From Streptomyces sp. A2-16 (lineage in GTDB: Bacteria; Actinomycetota; Actinomycetes; Streptomycetales; Streptomycetaceae): a stretch of DNA of 64,000 bases. Shown here piece by piece: positions 18,012-27,555 of the stretch. The stretch is from the NCBI RefSeq assembly GCF_018128905.1, contig NZ_CP063808.1, positions 8,866,001 to 8,930,000 on the forward strand. The letters run 5' to 3'. The notes under the pieces were generated by a model. It saw only the letters and a list, made by a program, of their open reading frames with translations, ran no database searches and was not told the origin of the DNA. Each line of letters begins with the position of its first letter. Positions within the stretch are counted from its first letter, which is position 1. The position numbers and the translations under genes were made by a program.

Positions 18012-18529
18012 TTGCCGAAGCCGAAGCCGTTGGAGCCCTCGACCTTGGACCGCAGGCGCTTGCCCTTCTCGGTGGCCTGGTCGTTCAGTTCCTGCTGGAA
18101 CTCCCGCATCCGGCCGAGGAGTTCCTCGTCGTGGGCGGCGAGGATGCGGGCCGCGAGCAGACCGGCGTTGCGGGCGCCGGCGACGGAGACGGTCGCGACC
18201 GGGACGCCGGCCGGCATCTGCACGATGGAGAGCAACGAGTCCATGCCGTCGAGGTACTTCAGCGGCACCGGGACGCCGATGACGGGGAGGGGGGTGACGG
18301 AGGCGAGCATGCCCGGGAGGTGGGCGGCTCCGCCGGCCCCCGCGATGATGACCTTCAGGCCGCGCTCGGCCGCCTGCTCGCCGTACGCGATCATCTCGCG
18401 CGGCATCCGGTGCGCGGAGACGACGTCGACCTCGTACTCGACCTCGAACTCGTCGAGGGCCTGCGCGGCGGCCTCCATGACGGGCCAGTCGGAGTCCGAA
18501 CCCATGACGATGCCAACAACGGGGCTCAT
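18008..18529 (-). CDS. purE: N5-carboxyaminoimidazole ribonucleotide mutase PurE
   Basis: 173 residues. Converts N5-CAIR to CAIR in purine synthesis, following PurK. The family opening [22 protein letters not shown] with its active-site histidine, and [14 protein letters not shown] are all clear. The start ATG (18529) overlaps the purK stop in an ATGA, and its own stop overlaps the dipeptidase start. Family proteins are usually about 160-175 residues, so it is complete. The last 20 residues are a basic tail. Confidence 0.97.
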   Translation of the reverse strand: MSPVVGIVMGSDSDWPVMEAAAQALDEFEVEYEVDVVSAHRMPREMIAYGEQAAERGLKVIIAGAGGAAHLPGMLASVTPLPVIGVPVPLKYLDGMDSLLSIVQMPAGVPVATVSVAGARNAGLLAARILAAHDEELLGRMREFQQELNDQATEKGKRLRSKVEGSNGFGFGK

Positions 18530-19665
18530 TCGGTGATCGTGCCTCTCAGGTAGCCGGCAGCGTGACGTGCGCGTTCGAGAACGTCGTCCAGGTCGTCGCC
18601 GTAGGTGTTGACGTGGCCGACCTTGCGGCCGGGCTTCACGTCCTTGCCGTACATGTGGATCTTCAGCTTGGGGTCGCGGGCCATGCAGTGCAGGTACGCG
18701 GAGTACATGTCGGGGAAGTCGCCGCCGAGGACGTTGACCATGACGGTCCACTTCGCGCGGGGGCGCGGGTCGCCGAGCGGGAGGTCGAGGACGGCCCGGA
18801 CGTGGTTGGCGAACTGGGAGGTGATCGCGCCGTCCTGCGTCCAGTGCCCGGAGTTGTGCGGGCGCATCGCGAGTTCGTTGACGAGGATGCGGCCGTCGCG
18901 GGTCTGGAACAGCTCGACGGCGAGGTGGCCGACGACGTCCAACTCCTTGGCGATGCTGAGCGCCATCTCCTCGGCCCTGAGCGCGAGGGCCTCGTCGAGC
19001 TCGGGCGCGGGGGCGATCACGGTGTCGCAGACGCCGTTCACCTGCTGGGACTCGACGACCGGGTAGGCGACGGCCTGGCCGTGCGGCGACCGTACGACGT
19101 TGGCGGCGAGCTCGCGGACGTAGTCGACCTTCTCCTCGGCGAGGACGGGCACTCCGGCCCGGAAGGGGTCCGCGGCCTCCTCGGCGGAGTCGACCACCCA
19201 CACGCCCTTGCCGTCGTAGCCGCCGCGGACGGTCTTGAGGACGACGGGGAAACCGTCGCCCTCGGCCGCGAACGCGGCGACGTCCGCCGGGTCGCTCACG
19301 ATCCGGTGCCGTGGGCACGGCACGCCGATCGCGTCGAGCCGCGCCCGCATCACGCCCTTGTCCTGGGCGTGCACGAGCGCGTCGGGGCCGGGGCGCACGG
19401 GGATGCCGTCCGCCTCCAGGGCTCTGAGGTGCTCGGTGGGTACGTGTTCGTGATCGAAGGTGATCACGTCGCAGCCCTTCGCGAACTCGCGGAGCGTGTC
19501 GAGGTCGCGATAGTCGCCGATGACGACATCGCTCACCACCTGCGCCGCGGAATCCTGAGGGGTGTCACTGAGAAGCTTGAACCTGATGCCGAGCGGGATG
19601 CCTGCTTCGTGTGTCATACGCGCGAGCTGGCCCCCGCCGACCATGCCGACTACCGGGAACGTCAC
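18526..19665 (-). CDS. purK: N5-carboxyaminoimidazole ribonucleotide synthase PurK
   Basis: 379 residues from GTG 19665 ([17 protein letters not shown]). ATP-grasp enzyme that carboxylates AIR with bicarbonate and ATP. Seen: N-terminal [32 protein letters not shown] (ATP-grasp glycine loop), and the metal/phosphate end [15 protein letters not shown]. The frame stays open upstream but without a convincing start. First gene of the purK-purE-dipeptidase operon, divergent from the GtrA gene with a 178-nt gap. Confidence 0.96.
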   Translation of the reverse strand: MTFPVVGMVGGGQLARMTHEAGIPLGIRFKLLSDTPQDSAAQVVSDVVIGDYRDLDTLREFAKGCDVITFDHEHVPTEHLRALEADGIPVRPGPDALVHAQDKGVMRARLDAIGVPCPRHRIVSDPADVAAFAAEGDGFPVVLKTVRGGYDGKGVWVVDSAEEAADPFRAGVPVLAEEKVDYVRELAANVVRSPHGQAVAYPVVESQQVNGVCDTVIAPAPELDEALALRAEEMALSIAKELDVVGHLAVELFQTRDGRILVNELAMRPHNSGHWTQDGAITSQFANHVRAVLDLPLGDPRPRAKWTVMVNVLGGDFPDMYSAYLHCMARDPKLKIHMYGKDVKPGRKVGHVNTYGDDLDDVLERARHAAGYLRGTITE

Positions 19666-19843
19666 GACGACAGGGTATCGGTCACGCCACGGCGGCCGGA
19701 TTCCGCGCCTCTTACCGGTCCTCTTACCAGCTTGTTTCCCTGTGTGTGAGTTCATCCACAGGCAACGGGTAGAGGGGATGGTTAGCATGAGTGAGTTGAC
19801 GAAATCACTCGACTGACCGACCCGACTGGGGGACTGTACAACC

Positions 19844-20362
19844 ATGGGACATGGTTCCTCAGGGCTGCGAAGGATCGTTCGCGAGGTCGCCAAATTCGGT
19901 GCGGTGGGCGGCGCGGGGCTCCTCGTCAACCTCGTCGTCTTCAACCTCGTCCGCCATCTCACCGAGCTTCCGGTGGTCCGGGCGAGCGTGATCGCCACGG
20001 TCGTGGCGATCATCTTCAACTACATAGGGTTCCGTTACTTCACGTACCGCGACCGCGACAAGAGCGGCCGTACGAAGGAACTGACCCTGTTCCTGCTGTT
20101 CAGCGTGGTCGGCCTGGTCATCGAGAACGGCATTCTGTACGCCGCCACCTACGGCTTCGGCTGGGACAGCCCGCTGCAGAGCAACATCTTCAAGTTCGTC
20201 GGCATCGGCATCGCGACCCTCTTCCGCTTCTGGTCCTACCGCAGCTGGGTCTTCAAGACCCTCCCGGCCCGCGAGGCCGTGGCGAGCGCGGAGTCCTTCC
20301 TGGAGGAAGCGGAGCAGGCGGCGAGCAGCAAGCCGACCCGGCCCAAGCAGCGGGTGCTCTGA
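19844..20362 (+). CDS. GtrA family membrane protein
   Basis: 172 residues with four hydrophobic segments (about 18-36, 47-67, 82-104, 117-138), the GtrA/DPMS_TM layout. Conserved features are KFGAVGGAG, the second-helix region IIFNYIGFRYFTYRD, and FKFVGIGIATLFRFWSYRSWVFK. Such proteins help place lipid-linked sugars across the membrane for glycan assembly. The C-terminus is a charged cytoplasmic tail. A gggggac site precedes the ATG. It fits the cell-envelope theme of the window's start. Confidence 0.9.
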   Translation: MGHGSSGLRRIVREVAKFGAVGGAGLLVNLVVFNLVRHLTELPVVRASVIATVVAIIFNYIGFRYFTYRDRDKSGRTKELTLFLLFSVVGLVIENGILYAATYGFGWDSPLQSNIFKFVGIGIATLFRFWSYRSWVFKTLPAREAVASAESFLEEAEQAASSKPTRPKQRVL

Positions 20363-21046
20363 ACTCCGTCCACGCGCACGGGCTCGGGCGCACCGAGGGA
20401 CATCCCCGACACCGGCTCGGCGCCCGGCCCTCCTGAGCGTCCCTGGGGACCGCGAGAAGCCGGCTGGACCGGAGCCCAGGCGTCCGACGCCGTGCGACAG
20501 GCCTCTCGAAGCCGAGGGCCCGCGCCCGGCATCGAGGCGGTGGGTCCACGGCGCAGACCCCTGGTCGACGGACAGCGCGATCACCAGCCGCTTCGCCCAC
20601 CATGCCCGCGCGCTCCCGGACCTCCCGCTCGGCGATCCGGCGCCTGCACAGCGTCCCGCGCCACGAACCGGCCCGGTCCGGGCCAGACCCGGCTGCCGGG
20701 AGGCCCTGCGATATCGACCCGTCCGCGCACCGCCCCCGTCAGCACACCACCCGACACCCGCCTCAAAGCCGCACGGCCCGCGCCACGAACCGGCCCGGGG
20801 CCCCGCCCCACGTCCAACTGCCGCCAGGCCCTGCACACCGACGCCGTCAGCGCCCCGCCCGCCACGCGCCCCGAACCGGCCCAGGGCTCCGCCCACGTCC
20901 GGCTGCCGACAAGCCCCGCACACCGCCCGACACACGCCTCGAAGCCGCGCGACCCGCGCCCCGGCGTACGCCCCTACGGCCCGCCCGCCAGGTCGGCCCC
21001 GTCGGGGCGGCACTCGGCCCCGTCGTGGCGCGCGGGGCTCCGTGGG
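20363..21046. other. 684-nt gene-free tract with degenerate direct repeats
   Basis: No credible gene. Related blocks recur: cacgaaccggcccgg-type words at 20661, 20781 and 20871; ctgccg..aggccctgc at about 20692, 20818 and 20903; and cctc.aagccg...gcccgcgcc at about 20500, 20760 and 20937. The order is kept in the last three units but lengths differ (about 120 and 90 nt), as in an old tandem repeat that has decayed. It separates the convergent GtrA and histidine kinase genes. Confidence 0.6.
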
Positions 21047-22321
21047 TCAGCGGACCATGGGCTCGTCGTCGTCCAGGGGTGTCGACTTCAGGGGGGTGCG
21101 GGAGAGGAAGAGGCCGAAGACCGGGGGTTGGGCCTGGAGCATCTCCAGGCGGCCGCCGTCGGCCTCCGCAAGGTCCCGGGCCACCGCGAGGCCGATGCCC
21201 GTGGAGTTGCGGCCGCTGATCGTGCGTTCGAAGATGCGGGCGCCGAGGTCGGCGGGGACCCCGGGTCCCTCGTCGGTGACCTCGATGACGGCCTGGTTGC
21301 CGGTGACGCGGGTGCGCAGCGCCACCGTGCCACCGCCGTGCATGAGGGAGTTCTCGATCAGCGCGGCCAGCACCTGGGCCACCGCGCCCGGCGTGCCGAC
21401 GGCCGTGAGGTGCCGTTTGCCCGAGCTCACGATCGCCCGGCCCGCACTGCGGTACGCCGGCCGCCACTCGGCGAGCTGCTGCTGGATGACCTCGTCGAGG
21501 TCGAAGGTGACGGCGTTGCCGGCCCGCGGGTCACGGGAGTTCGTCAGCAGCCGCTCGACCACGTCCGTCAGCCGCTCCACCTGGGTCAGCGCGACGTTCG
21601 CCTCCTCCTTCACCGTGTCCGGGTCGTCGGTGAGGGTGATCTCCTCGAGCCGCATCGACAGGGCGGTCAGCGGTGTGCGCAGCTGGTGGGAGGCGTCGGC
21701 GGCCAGGCGCCGTTCCGCCGTGAGCATGCGGGCGATGCGCTCGGCGGAGGAGTCCAGGACGTCGGCGACCCGGTCCAGCTCGGGGACGCCGTACCGCTTG
21801 TGCCGGGGTCGCGGGTCGCCCGAGCCGAGGCGTTCCGCGGTCTCGGCGAGGTCGGTCAGCGGCGAGGCCAGCTTGTTGGCCTGGCGGATCGCGAGCAGCA
21901 CCGCGGCGATCACCGCGAGCAGCGCCACGAGCCCGATGATCAGGAGGGTTCGGCCCACCTCCCGGGTCACCGAGGAGCGCGGCTCCTGCACGGTGACCGT
22001 CTCGCCCTCCTCGCCCTTCTCGGTGGAGCTGATGACCTCACCGGAGGGCCTGGTGCCGACCTCGATCGGATCCTTCCCGGGGATCCGGATCACGGCGTAC
22101 CGTTCCTGCGCGACCTGGTCGCGCAGGATCTCGGTGGTCACGTCCTCCGCGGCGAAGAGCCGGCTGTCCACGATCCCGGCCAGCCGGATCGCCTCGGAGT
22201 CGACCCGCTCCTGAGCGCTGTTGCTGATGGTGCGGGTCTCGACGATGACGAGGGAGACGCCGAAGACGGCGATCACCACGAGCACCACGGCGAGCGTGGA
22301 CTGGATCAGTCGACGGCGCAT
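21047..22321 (-). CDS. two-component sensor histidine kinase
   Basis: 424 residues. Two transmembrane helices (about 7-27 and 124-146) enclose a roughly 95-residue extracytoplasmic sensor region; a HAMP-like linker follows. The phosphoacceptor is His212 in ADASHQLRTPLTAL, then the ATPase has the N-box IENSLMHGG, DEGPGVP, and a shortened end GIGLAVARDLAEADGG. The ATG lies 47 nt downstream of the response-regulator stop, same strand, so they form a pair. The signal sensed is unknown. Confidence 0.94.
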   Translation of the reverse strand: MRRRLIQSTLAVVLVVIAVFGVSLVIVETRTISNSAQERVDSEAIRLAGIVDSRLFAAEDVTTEILRDQVAQERYAVIRIPGKDPIEVGTRPSGEVISSTEKGEEGETVTVQEPRSSVTREVGRTLLIIGLVALLAVIAAVLLAIRQANKLASPLTDLAETAERLGSGDPRPRHKRYGVPELDRVADVLDSSAERIARMLTAERRLAADASHQLRTPLTALSMRLEEITLTDDPDTVKEEANVALTQVERLTDVVERLLTNSRDPRAGNAVTFDLDEVIQQQLAEWRPAYRSAGRAIVSSGKRHLTAVGTPGAVAQVLAALIENSLMHGGGTVALRTRVTGNQAVIEVTDEGPGVPADLGARIFERTISGRNSTGIGLAVARDLAEADGGRLEMLQAQPPVFGLFLSRTPLKSTPLDDDEPMVR

Positions 22322-22368
22322 GTCCTCTTACCTGCTAGACGGATACCCCCGACCAACGCCCCGGGGGT

Positions 22369-23046
22369 TCAGCTCTTCTCGAAGCGGAAGCCCACGCCTC
22401 GTACCGTCGCGATGTACCGGGGGTTGGCCGCGTCGTCGCCGAGCTTCTTGCGCAGCCAGGAGATGTGCATGTCGAGGGTCTTGGTCGACGACCACCACGT
22501 GGTGTCCCAGACCTCGCGCATCAGCTGGTCCCTGGTCACCACGCGGCCGGCGTCCCGCACCAGCACCCGCAGCAGGTCGAACTCCTTGGCGGTGAGCTGG
22601 AGTTCCTCGTCGCCCATCCACGCCCGGTGCGACTCGACGTCGATGCGCACCCCGTGGGTGGCGGGCGGCTGCGCCGGCTCGGCTGCGCCGCGCCGCAGCA
22701 GCGCCCGGACCCGGGCGAGCAGTTCGGCGAGCCGGAAGGGCTTGGTCACGTAGTCGTCGGCGCCCGCGTCGAGCCCGACGACGGTGTCCACCTCGTCGGC
22801 GCGCGCGGTCAGGATGAGGATCGGTACGGCGTGGCCCTCGGCGCGCAGTCGGCGGGCCACCTCGAGGCCGTCCATGCCGGGCAGACCCAGGTCGAGAACG
22901 ACCAGGTCGATGCCGCCCTGCATTCCGGCGTCGAGTGCGGTGGGACCGTCCTCACGCACCTCGACCTCGTACCCTTCCCGGCGCAGGGCGCGGGCCAGCG
23001 GCTCCGAAATGGACGCATCGTCCTCGGCGAGCAGTACACGGGTCAT
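22369..23046 (-). CDS. OmpR/PhoB-type response regulator
   Basis: 225 residues from ATG 23046 (MTRVLLAEDD). Receiver domain with acidic pocket EDD (8-10), phosphoacceptor Asp52 in LVVLDLGLPGMDG, Thr80 and Lys102 (TKPF). C-terminal winged helix from about 130 with LTAKEFDLLRVL and the recognition/wing region STKTLDMHISWLRKKLG. DNA-binding regulator paired with the downstream kinase. It is divergent from the POT transporter, which is one plausible target but not shown. Confidence 0.95.
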   Translation of the reverse strand: MTRVLLAEDDASISEPLARALRREGYEVEVREDGPTALDAGMQGGIDLVVLDLGLPGMDGLEVARRLRAEGHAVPILILTARADEVDTVVGLDAGADDYVTKPFRLAELLARVRALLRRGAAEPAQPPATHGVRIDVESHRAWMGDEELQLTAKEFDLLRVLVRDAGRVVTRDQLMREVWDTTWWSSTKTLDMHISWLRKKLGDDAANPRYIATVRGVGFRFEKS

Positions 23047-23342
23047 GAGCTGATGGTAGACCGCTCTTGACAGATGCTGGGGTGTGATCGCAACCCCATG
23101 ATTCTTACCTTTCATGGATCCGGTGTGAACCTGTGAGTGTGGGGTGCCAATCCTGTAAGGGCCTTGGATTTCGGGTGTACGGTTCCTCGGTCACCTGTGA
23201 TTCAGCTCTCAAGTCCTTCCATTTCCGTCAGTATCCTGTCGTATGGTGAATCAATGCCTGTCGCATCGTGGGGACCTTTGGCGCGTATCTGTCGCTGAAG
23301 GTCTCTTTTGTGTGCGGTAATCCCCACCAGCAAGGAACGACC

Positions 23343-24839
23343 ATGGCGTCCAGCCTGACGAAGGACTCGGTGACTCCGGGCACCCCCGGTTCCGACACAG
23401 CCTTCTTCGGCCACCCCCGCGGACTGGCCACCCTCTTCATGACCGAGATGTGGGAGAGGTTCTCCTACTACGGCATGAGGGCTCTGCTCCCGCTGTACCT
23501 CGTCGCCCCCGGCGGCCTGCACCTCAGCGCCGCGACCGCGACCGCGATCTACTCCGTGTACGTGTCGCTGGTGTACCTGCTCGCGATGCCGGGCGGCTGG
23601 TTCGGCGACCGCGTGTGGGGCCCCCGCAAGACCGTCGCCGTCGCCGGTGCGGTGATCATGCTCGGTCACCTCACGCTGGCGCTGCCCTCCTCGGGCACCT
23701 TCTACGCCGGCCTCGGCCTGGTCGCGATCGGCTCCGGTCTGCTGAAGGCCAACATCTCCACGATGGTCGGCCACCTCTACGAGGGCCCGGACGACGCCCG
23801 CCGCGACGGCGGCTTCACCGTCTTCTACATGGGCATCAACCTCGGCGCCTTCGCCGCGCCGCTGGTCATCGGCACCATCGGCGAGAACGTCAGCTGGCAC
23901 CTGGGCTTCGCCCTCGCCGCGGTCGGCATGGCCCTGGGTCTCGCCCAGTTCCTGATCGGCAGCCGCCACCTGGCCGACCGCTCCAGCGTCGTCCCGACGC
24001 CGCTGTCCCCCGTGGAGAAGGCCGCCACCCTGCGCAAGGCCGCGATCTGGGCCGGCATCGCCGTCGTCTTCTACGCGATCGTCGGCTTCTCCGGCCACTA
24101 CACGCTGAACTGGATCCTGGTCCCGCTGACCCTGCTCGGCGTGATCATCCCGGTGATGGTCCTGGCCAACATCAAGCGCGACAAGGACCTGGACCGCACC
24201 GAGCAGAAGTCGATGTCCGCGTACATCTGGTTCTTCGTCGCCGCGGCCGTGTTCTGGATGATCTACGACCAGGGCGGCTCGACCCTGTCGATCTTCGCCG
24301 AGTCCTCCGCCGAGAACAGCGTCCTGGGCTGGACGTTCCCGGTCTCCTGGTACCAGTCGGTCAACCCCGTCCTCATCATGGCGCTGGCCCCGGTCTTCGC
24401 CTGGTTCTGGCTGGCGCTGAACCGGCGCGGCAAGGAGCCGAGCACCGCTGTGAAGTTCGCCTCGGGCCTGGTGCTCGTCGGTGCGTCCTTCTTCGTGTTC
24501 CTCGCGCCGCTGGCCATCGCGGACGGTGGCCACAAGGCCGCCGCGATGTGGCTGGTCGCGATCTACTTCGTGCAGACCGTGGGTGAGCTGCTGCTGTCCC
24601 CGGTGGGCCTCTCGGTGACCACGAAGATGGCTCCCGCGAAGTACGCCTCGCAGATGATGGGCGTCTGGTTCCTGGCGGTGACCGCTGGTGACGCGACGAC
24701 CGGGTTGCTGTCCATCGCCGGGGTCGACCTCAACAAGACCGGCGTGGTGGCTCTGGAGGCCACGCTCGCCGTGCTCGCCGGTGTCGCGGTGTGGATGTAC
24801 CGCAACCGGGTCAAGGAGCTCATGGGCAGCGTGCGCTGA
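23343..24839 (+). CDS. POT/PTR2 family proton-dependent oligopeptide transporter
   Basis: 498 residues from ATG 23343 (aaggaacgacc before it). Imports di- and tripeptides with protons across the cell membrane. The family signature EMWERFSYYGMRALLPLYL is at residues about 38-56 including the ExxER motif, and the second signature FTVFYMGINLGAFAAPL is present. Twelve or more hydrophobic segments are spread to the end. In another frame an upstream start exists but has no ribosome site. Divergent from the response regulator. Confidence 0.94.
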   Translation: MASSLTKDSVTPGTPGSDTAFFGHPRGLATLFMTEMWERFSYYGMRALLPLYLVAPGGLHLSAATATAIYSVYVSLVYLLAMPGGWFGDRVWGPRKTVAVAGAVIMLGHLTLALPSSGTFYAGLGLVAIGSGLLKANISTMVGHLYEGPDDARRDGGFTVFYMGINLGAFAAPLVIGTIGENVSWHLGFALAAVGMALGLAQFLIGSRHLADRSSVVPTPLSPVEKAATLRKAAIWAGIAVVFYAIVGFSGHYTLNWILVPLTLLGVIIPVMVLANIKRDKDLDRTEQKSMSAYIWFFVAAAVFWMIYDQGGSTLSIFAESSAENSVLGWTFPVSWYQSVNPVLIMALAPVFAWFWLALNRRGKEPSTAVKFASGLVLVGASFFVFLAPLAIADGGHKAAAMWLVAIYFVQTVGELLLSPVGLSVTTKMAPAKYASQMMGVWFLAVTAGDATTGLLSIAGVDLNKTGVVALEATLAVLAGVAVWMYRNRVKELMGSVR

Positions 24840-24861
24840 CACGACGTGCACGGAAAACCGC

Positions 24862-24895
24862 GGGGCGTCGGGATCCTGGTGGATCTCGACGCCCC
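24862..24895 (+). terminator. hairpin after the peptide transporter
   Basis: ggggcgtcg (24862-24870) pairs with cgacgcccc (24887-24895); outside it aaaccg and tcggttt continue the match. On the plus strand the hairpin ends in TTT. It lies 23 nt after the transporter stop and also before the end of the convergent surface-protein gene. Confidence 0.7.
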
Positions 24896-24929
24896 GTCGG
24901 TTTCTGTGGGGTGCGCGGTCCCGCGCGCC

Positions 24930-26240
24930 TCAGAGCCTCCTGCGCCTGGGCATGAACGTGAAGATCGCGCCGCCCAGCAGCAGTGCCGTCCCTGCCACCA
25001 GACCCAGCGCCTTCAGCGCCGCGTGGTCGTCCGCGCCGGTCGCGGCCAGGCCGCCGCTGGTCGACGTACCGGACGACGATCCGCCGGAGCCCGACGAACC
25101 GCCCGACGCCCCGCCCTCCTGCTCCTCCGTGGTCAGGGTCAGGGAGACGGTCGTGCTGTCCGGCTTGCAGGTCGTGGTCGTGCCCAGGGCCTCGATCGTC
25201 AGGACACCCGGCGACAGCGTCGACTCACCCGTCGCACCCGGCTTGTACGTGCCCGTCATGTCCGGGATCTCTATCGGATCGCCCGACTTGATGGCCGCGG
25301 AGTTGGTGGGTCCCTCGACATGGACCGAGCCCTTGTCGTCGCCGCCCAGGGTCACCTCCATGGAGGGCTTGACCGAGTCGGCGGGGATGTCGGCGGGGCT
25401 GTCCATCGGGGAGTTCTTGAACTGCACGGTGAGGCCGTAACTGCCGCCGTCCTTCTTGGCGTTGATCTGGATCGTGGAGGTGGCCTTCTTCTCGCCGAGG
25501 GGCGACTGGCAGGTGTAGGGGATGTCGACCGCCTTGCCCGTGAAGTCGGTCTGGCCGTCGTCCGAGGACTTGGTCGGGCTCGGCGTCGGACTAGCCGTGT
25601 CGGTCGGCGTCGGGGTGGCGCTGTCCGTGGGATCCGAGGTCGGTGTGGGTGTCGGGGTCGACGAACCGTCTCCCTGCGCCACTTCGACCGTCCCCGCCGC
25701 CGGCACCGTCTGCGTCGGCGTGCACACCGTGTTCGTGCCCATCGCGTTCACCGTGTACGCGCCCGGCGTCAGCGTCACCTGCCCGGCCGCCGTCAGCTTC
25801 AGCGTGCCCTTCATGTCGGACAGCACCATGGCGCCGCCCTTGGGGATGGCCGGGTTCTCGCGCGGACCGGACATCGCGAGGTCGGCGGTCTGGGCGCCGC
25901 TCACCTTCAGCGTGCCGGTCGGCTGGACCGAATTGGCGGGCAGATCGATGATGTCGGGGTTTTTCGAGGCGGCCTGGGTGAACTTCCACACCACGTCGAT
26001 CTCGTCCCCGACCTTCGCGTCCGCAGGCGCGGTGATCTCGACCTTGGTGGTGCCGTCGACGGGGTCGAGCCCGACGCCCGCGGGCGGTACGCACCGGGTC
26101 GCGAACGACACCTCGGCGGCCTGGGCGGGTCCGGCGGCGAGGCCCAGCACCAGGCCCGTGCCGACCAGTACCAGCGCCGCACCCGCCGCGCTCGCTCGTC
26201 TCGGCCCGCCGGCTGGTGGGACTCTCCTTCGCATGCTCAC
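24930..26240 (-). CDS. secreted surface protein with two repeated domains and an LAATG sorting signal
   Basis: 436 residues. GTG 26240 is chosen because it overlaps the upstream stop in a GTGA and has AGAGAGGG 7 nt before it. Signal peptide to about residue 40 (AGPAQAAE). Two copies of an about 130-residue domain follow, each starting with a cysteine (SFATRC, IPYTCQSP) and ending with GTTTTC or GTNTVC; a Thr/Pro/Ser linker separates them. The end has LAATG, a hydrophobic stretch and RRRRL, which fits class E sortase anchoring. Function unknown. Confidence 0.85.
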   Translation of the reverse strand: MSMRRRVPPAGGPRRASAAGAALVLVGTGLVLGLAAGPAQAAEVSFATRCVPPAGVGLDPVDGTTKVEITAPADAKVGDEIDVVWKFTQAASKNPDIIDLPANSVQPTGTLKVSGAQTADLAMSGPRENPAIPKGGAMVLSDMKGTLKLTAAGQVTLTPGAYTVNAMGTNTVCTPTQTVPAAGTVEVAQGDGSSTPTPTPTSDPTDSATPTPTDTASPTPSPTKSSDDGQTDFTGKAVDIPYTCQSPLGEKKATSTIQINAKKDGGSYGLTVQFKNSPMDSPADIPADSVKPSMEVTLGGDDKGSVHVEGPTNSAAIKSGDPIEIPDMTGTYKPGATGESTLSPGVLTIEALGTTTTCKPDSTTVSLTLTTEEQEGGASGGSSGSGGSSSGTSTSGGLAATGADDHAALKALGLVAGTALLLGGAIFTFMPRRRRL

Positions 26241-27328
26241 GTGGAACCCTCTCTGGTGGGAGTCGTGGGACTCGTCGGGCTGTCGTCGTGCGGTGCGGAG
26301 AGCCGGCCACCGACCGCGCCCGGATCTGCGTCCGGGGTGAACCACGGCAGGGTGGACGTCGGGGTGGCCGCGTGCGCGGCCGTGGAGGGCTTGAACCCCG
26401 GCAGGCGCAGGGCGAGTTCGGGCAGCCGCAGTCCGCGGTGCCGGATGCCTCCGGCCGGCCGTGGCCGTACCCGGTCCACCACCGCCATGCCGATGCGGAA
26501 CAGCGCCGCGGGCACCACCAGGCAGACCAGGATCCAGAACAGGGTCACGCCCCAGGGCCGGCCCACGCCCCAGGGCTGCTCGGCCAGCACCTTGCCGCCG
26601 TACTTCAGCGACACGGTGTACTCGCCGTGCGCGCCGCCGGTCAGCTCGACGGGCAGTTCGATGCGCGCCTTCCCGCCCGGCCGGATCGTGCCGCGCCACT
26701 GCTGTTCCTCCCACTGCGGGGCGAACACGCCGTGCGCGGTGCCGACTTGGAAGACCGGGTTCCTGATGTCGGAGGTGCCGACGTTGCCGACGGTGAAGAC
26801 GAGGGTGCGGGCGGGGGGCGCCCCGAACCAGGTCAGCAGGGAGCCGGAGCCGTCGAGCCGGGTGTCGGTGAGGACGGACAGCCGCCCGCCGCCCGTGTCC
26901 GCGGGCAGCGGTTCCACGGCGTGCCCGGCCACCTGGAAGATCGCGTCGGCCTCGGCCTTCGCCCCGGTCACGGTGGCCACGTGCACCACACAGGGGCAGG
27001 GCACCGGCGGCTCGGCGACGGGCAGCTTCCTGCTGAAGTGCCCCTTCGCGTCCGTGGTGACGGCCCGACCGTCCGCGTTGGCGCAGGAGTTGGTGCCGCC
27101 GGGCACCCCGCGCGAGGGCACCGCCTGGCCGCAGACCAGGATCATCAGCAGCGCCCGCGCCCGCCATCCGCTGCCGCTCACGGTGATCGAACCGCCGGTC
27201 CCCGCCTGGGCCTTGGACAGCTCCACCGTCGGCCTGTCGGCCGCGGTCGCCGTCCCCGCCAGGGGTGCGAACAGCAGCGCGAGCACCGCCACCAGCACCG
27301 CCCACCGCGCCTTGCCGCTCGGGCTCAC
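26237..27328 (-). CDS. exported membrane protein of unknown function, coupled to surface proteins
   Basis: 363 residues from GTG 27328. Signal peptide (WAVLVAVLALLFAPLAGTATAA), then two beta-rich extracellular regions: one from VELSKAQAGTGGSITVSGSGW with four cysteines (MILVCGQ, NSCAN, PCPC), one resembling an Ig-like repeat (TLVFTVGNVGTSDI). A transmembrane helix (TLFWILVCLVVPAALFRIGM) and a Pro-rich cytoplasmic tail end it. Its stop overlaps the next start (GTGA). Possibly a partner that holds or presents the two sorted proteins; not recognised as a named family. Confidence 0.75.
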   Translation of the reverse strand: MSPSGKARWAVLVAVLALLFAPLAGTATAADRPTVELSKAQAGTGGSITVSGSGWRARALLMILVCGQAVPSRGVPGGTNSCANADGRAVTTDAKGHFSRKLPVAEPPVPCPCVVHVATVTGAKAEADAIFQVAGHAVEPLPADTGGGRLSVLTDTRLDGSGSLLTWFGAPPARTLVFTVGNVGTSDIRNPVFQVGTAHGVFAPQWEEQQWRGTIRPGGKARIELPVELTGGAHGEYTVSLKYGGKVLAEQPWGVGRPWGVTLFWILVCLVVPAALFRIGMAVVDRVRPRPAGGIRHRGLRLPELALRLPGFKPSTAAHAATPTSTLPWFTPDADPGAVGGRLSAPHDDSPTSPTTPTREGST

Positions 27329-27555
27329 GTCGTCGCTCCCGTCAACTCGGCCTCCGTACACGGGGATTCGGGCGCGCGTCCGGCCGTACGAGGCCCTCGA
27401 CGCCGTACGCCGGACGAACCGCCCCCGGCCGGCACGCCGTCGGGCGCACCGGGCGACCCGTCGACGGCACGGTCCGGCGGGTCCGGCGCGGGTGGGACAC
27501 GGGTGGGGGACGGCATGGGCGGCTCCAGCTGTCGTACGAGAGCGGACCGGGCCGC

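Noticed and set aside
19788-19817. Nine-codon leader peptide MSELTKSLD before the GtrA gene
   Set aside because: Only agagggg lies before it and there is no attenuator-like structure or run of one amino acid; chance is likely.
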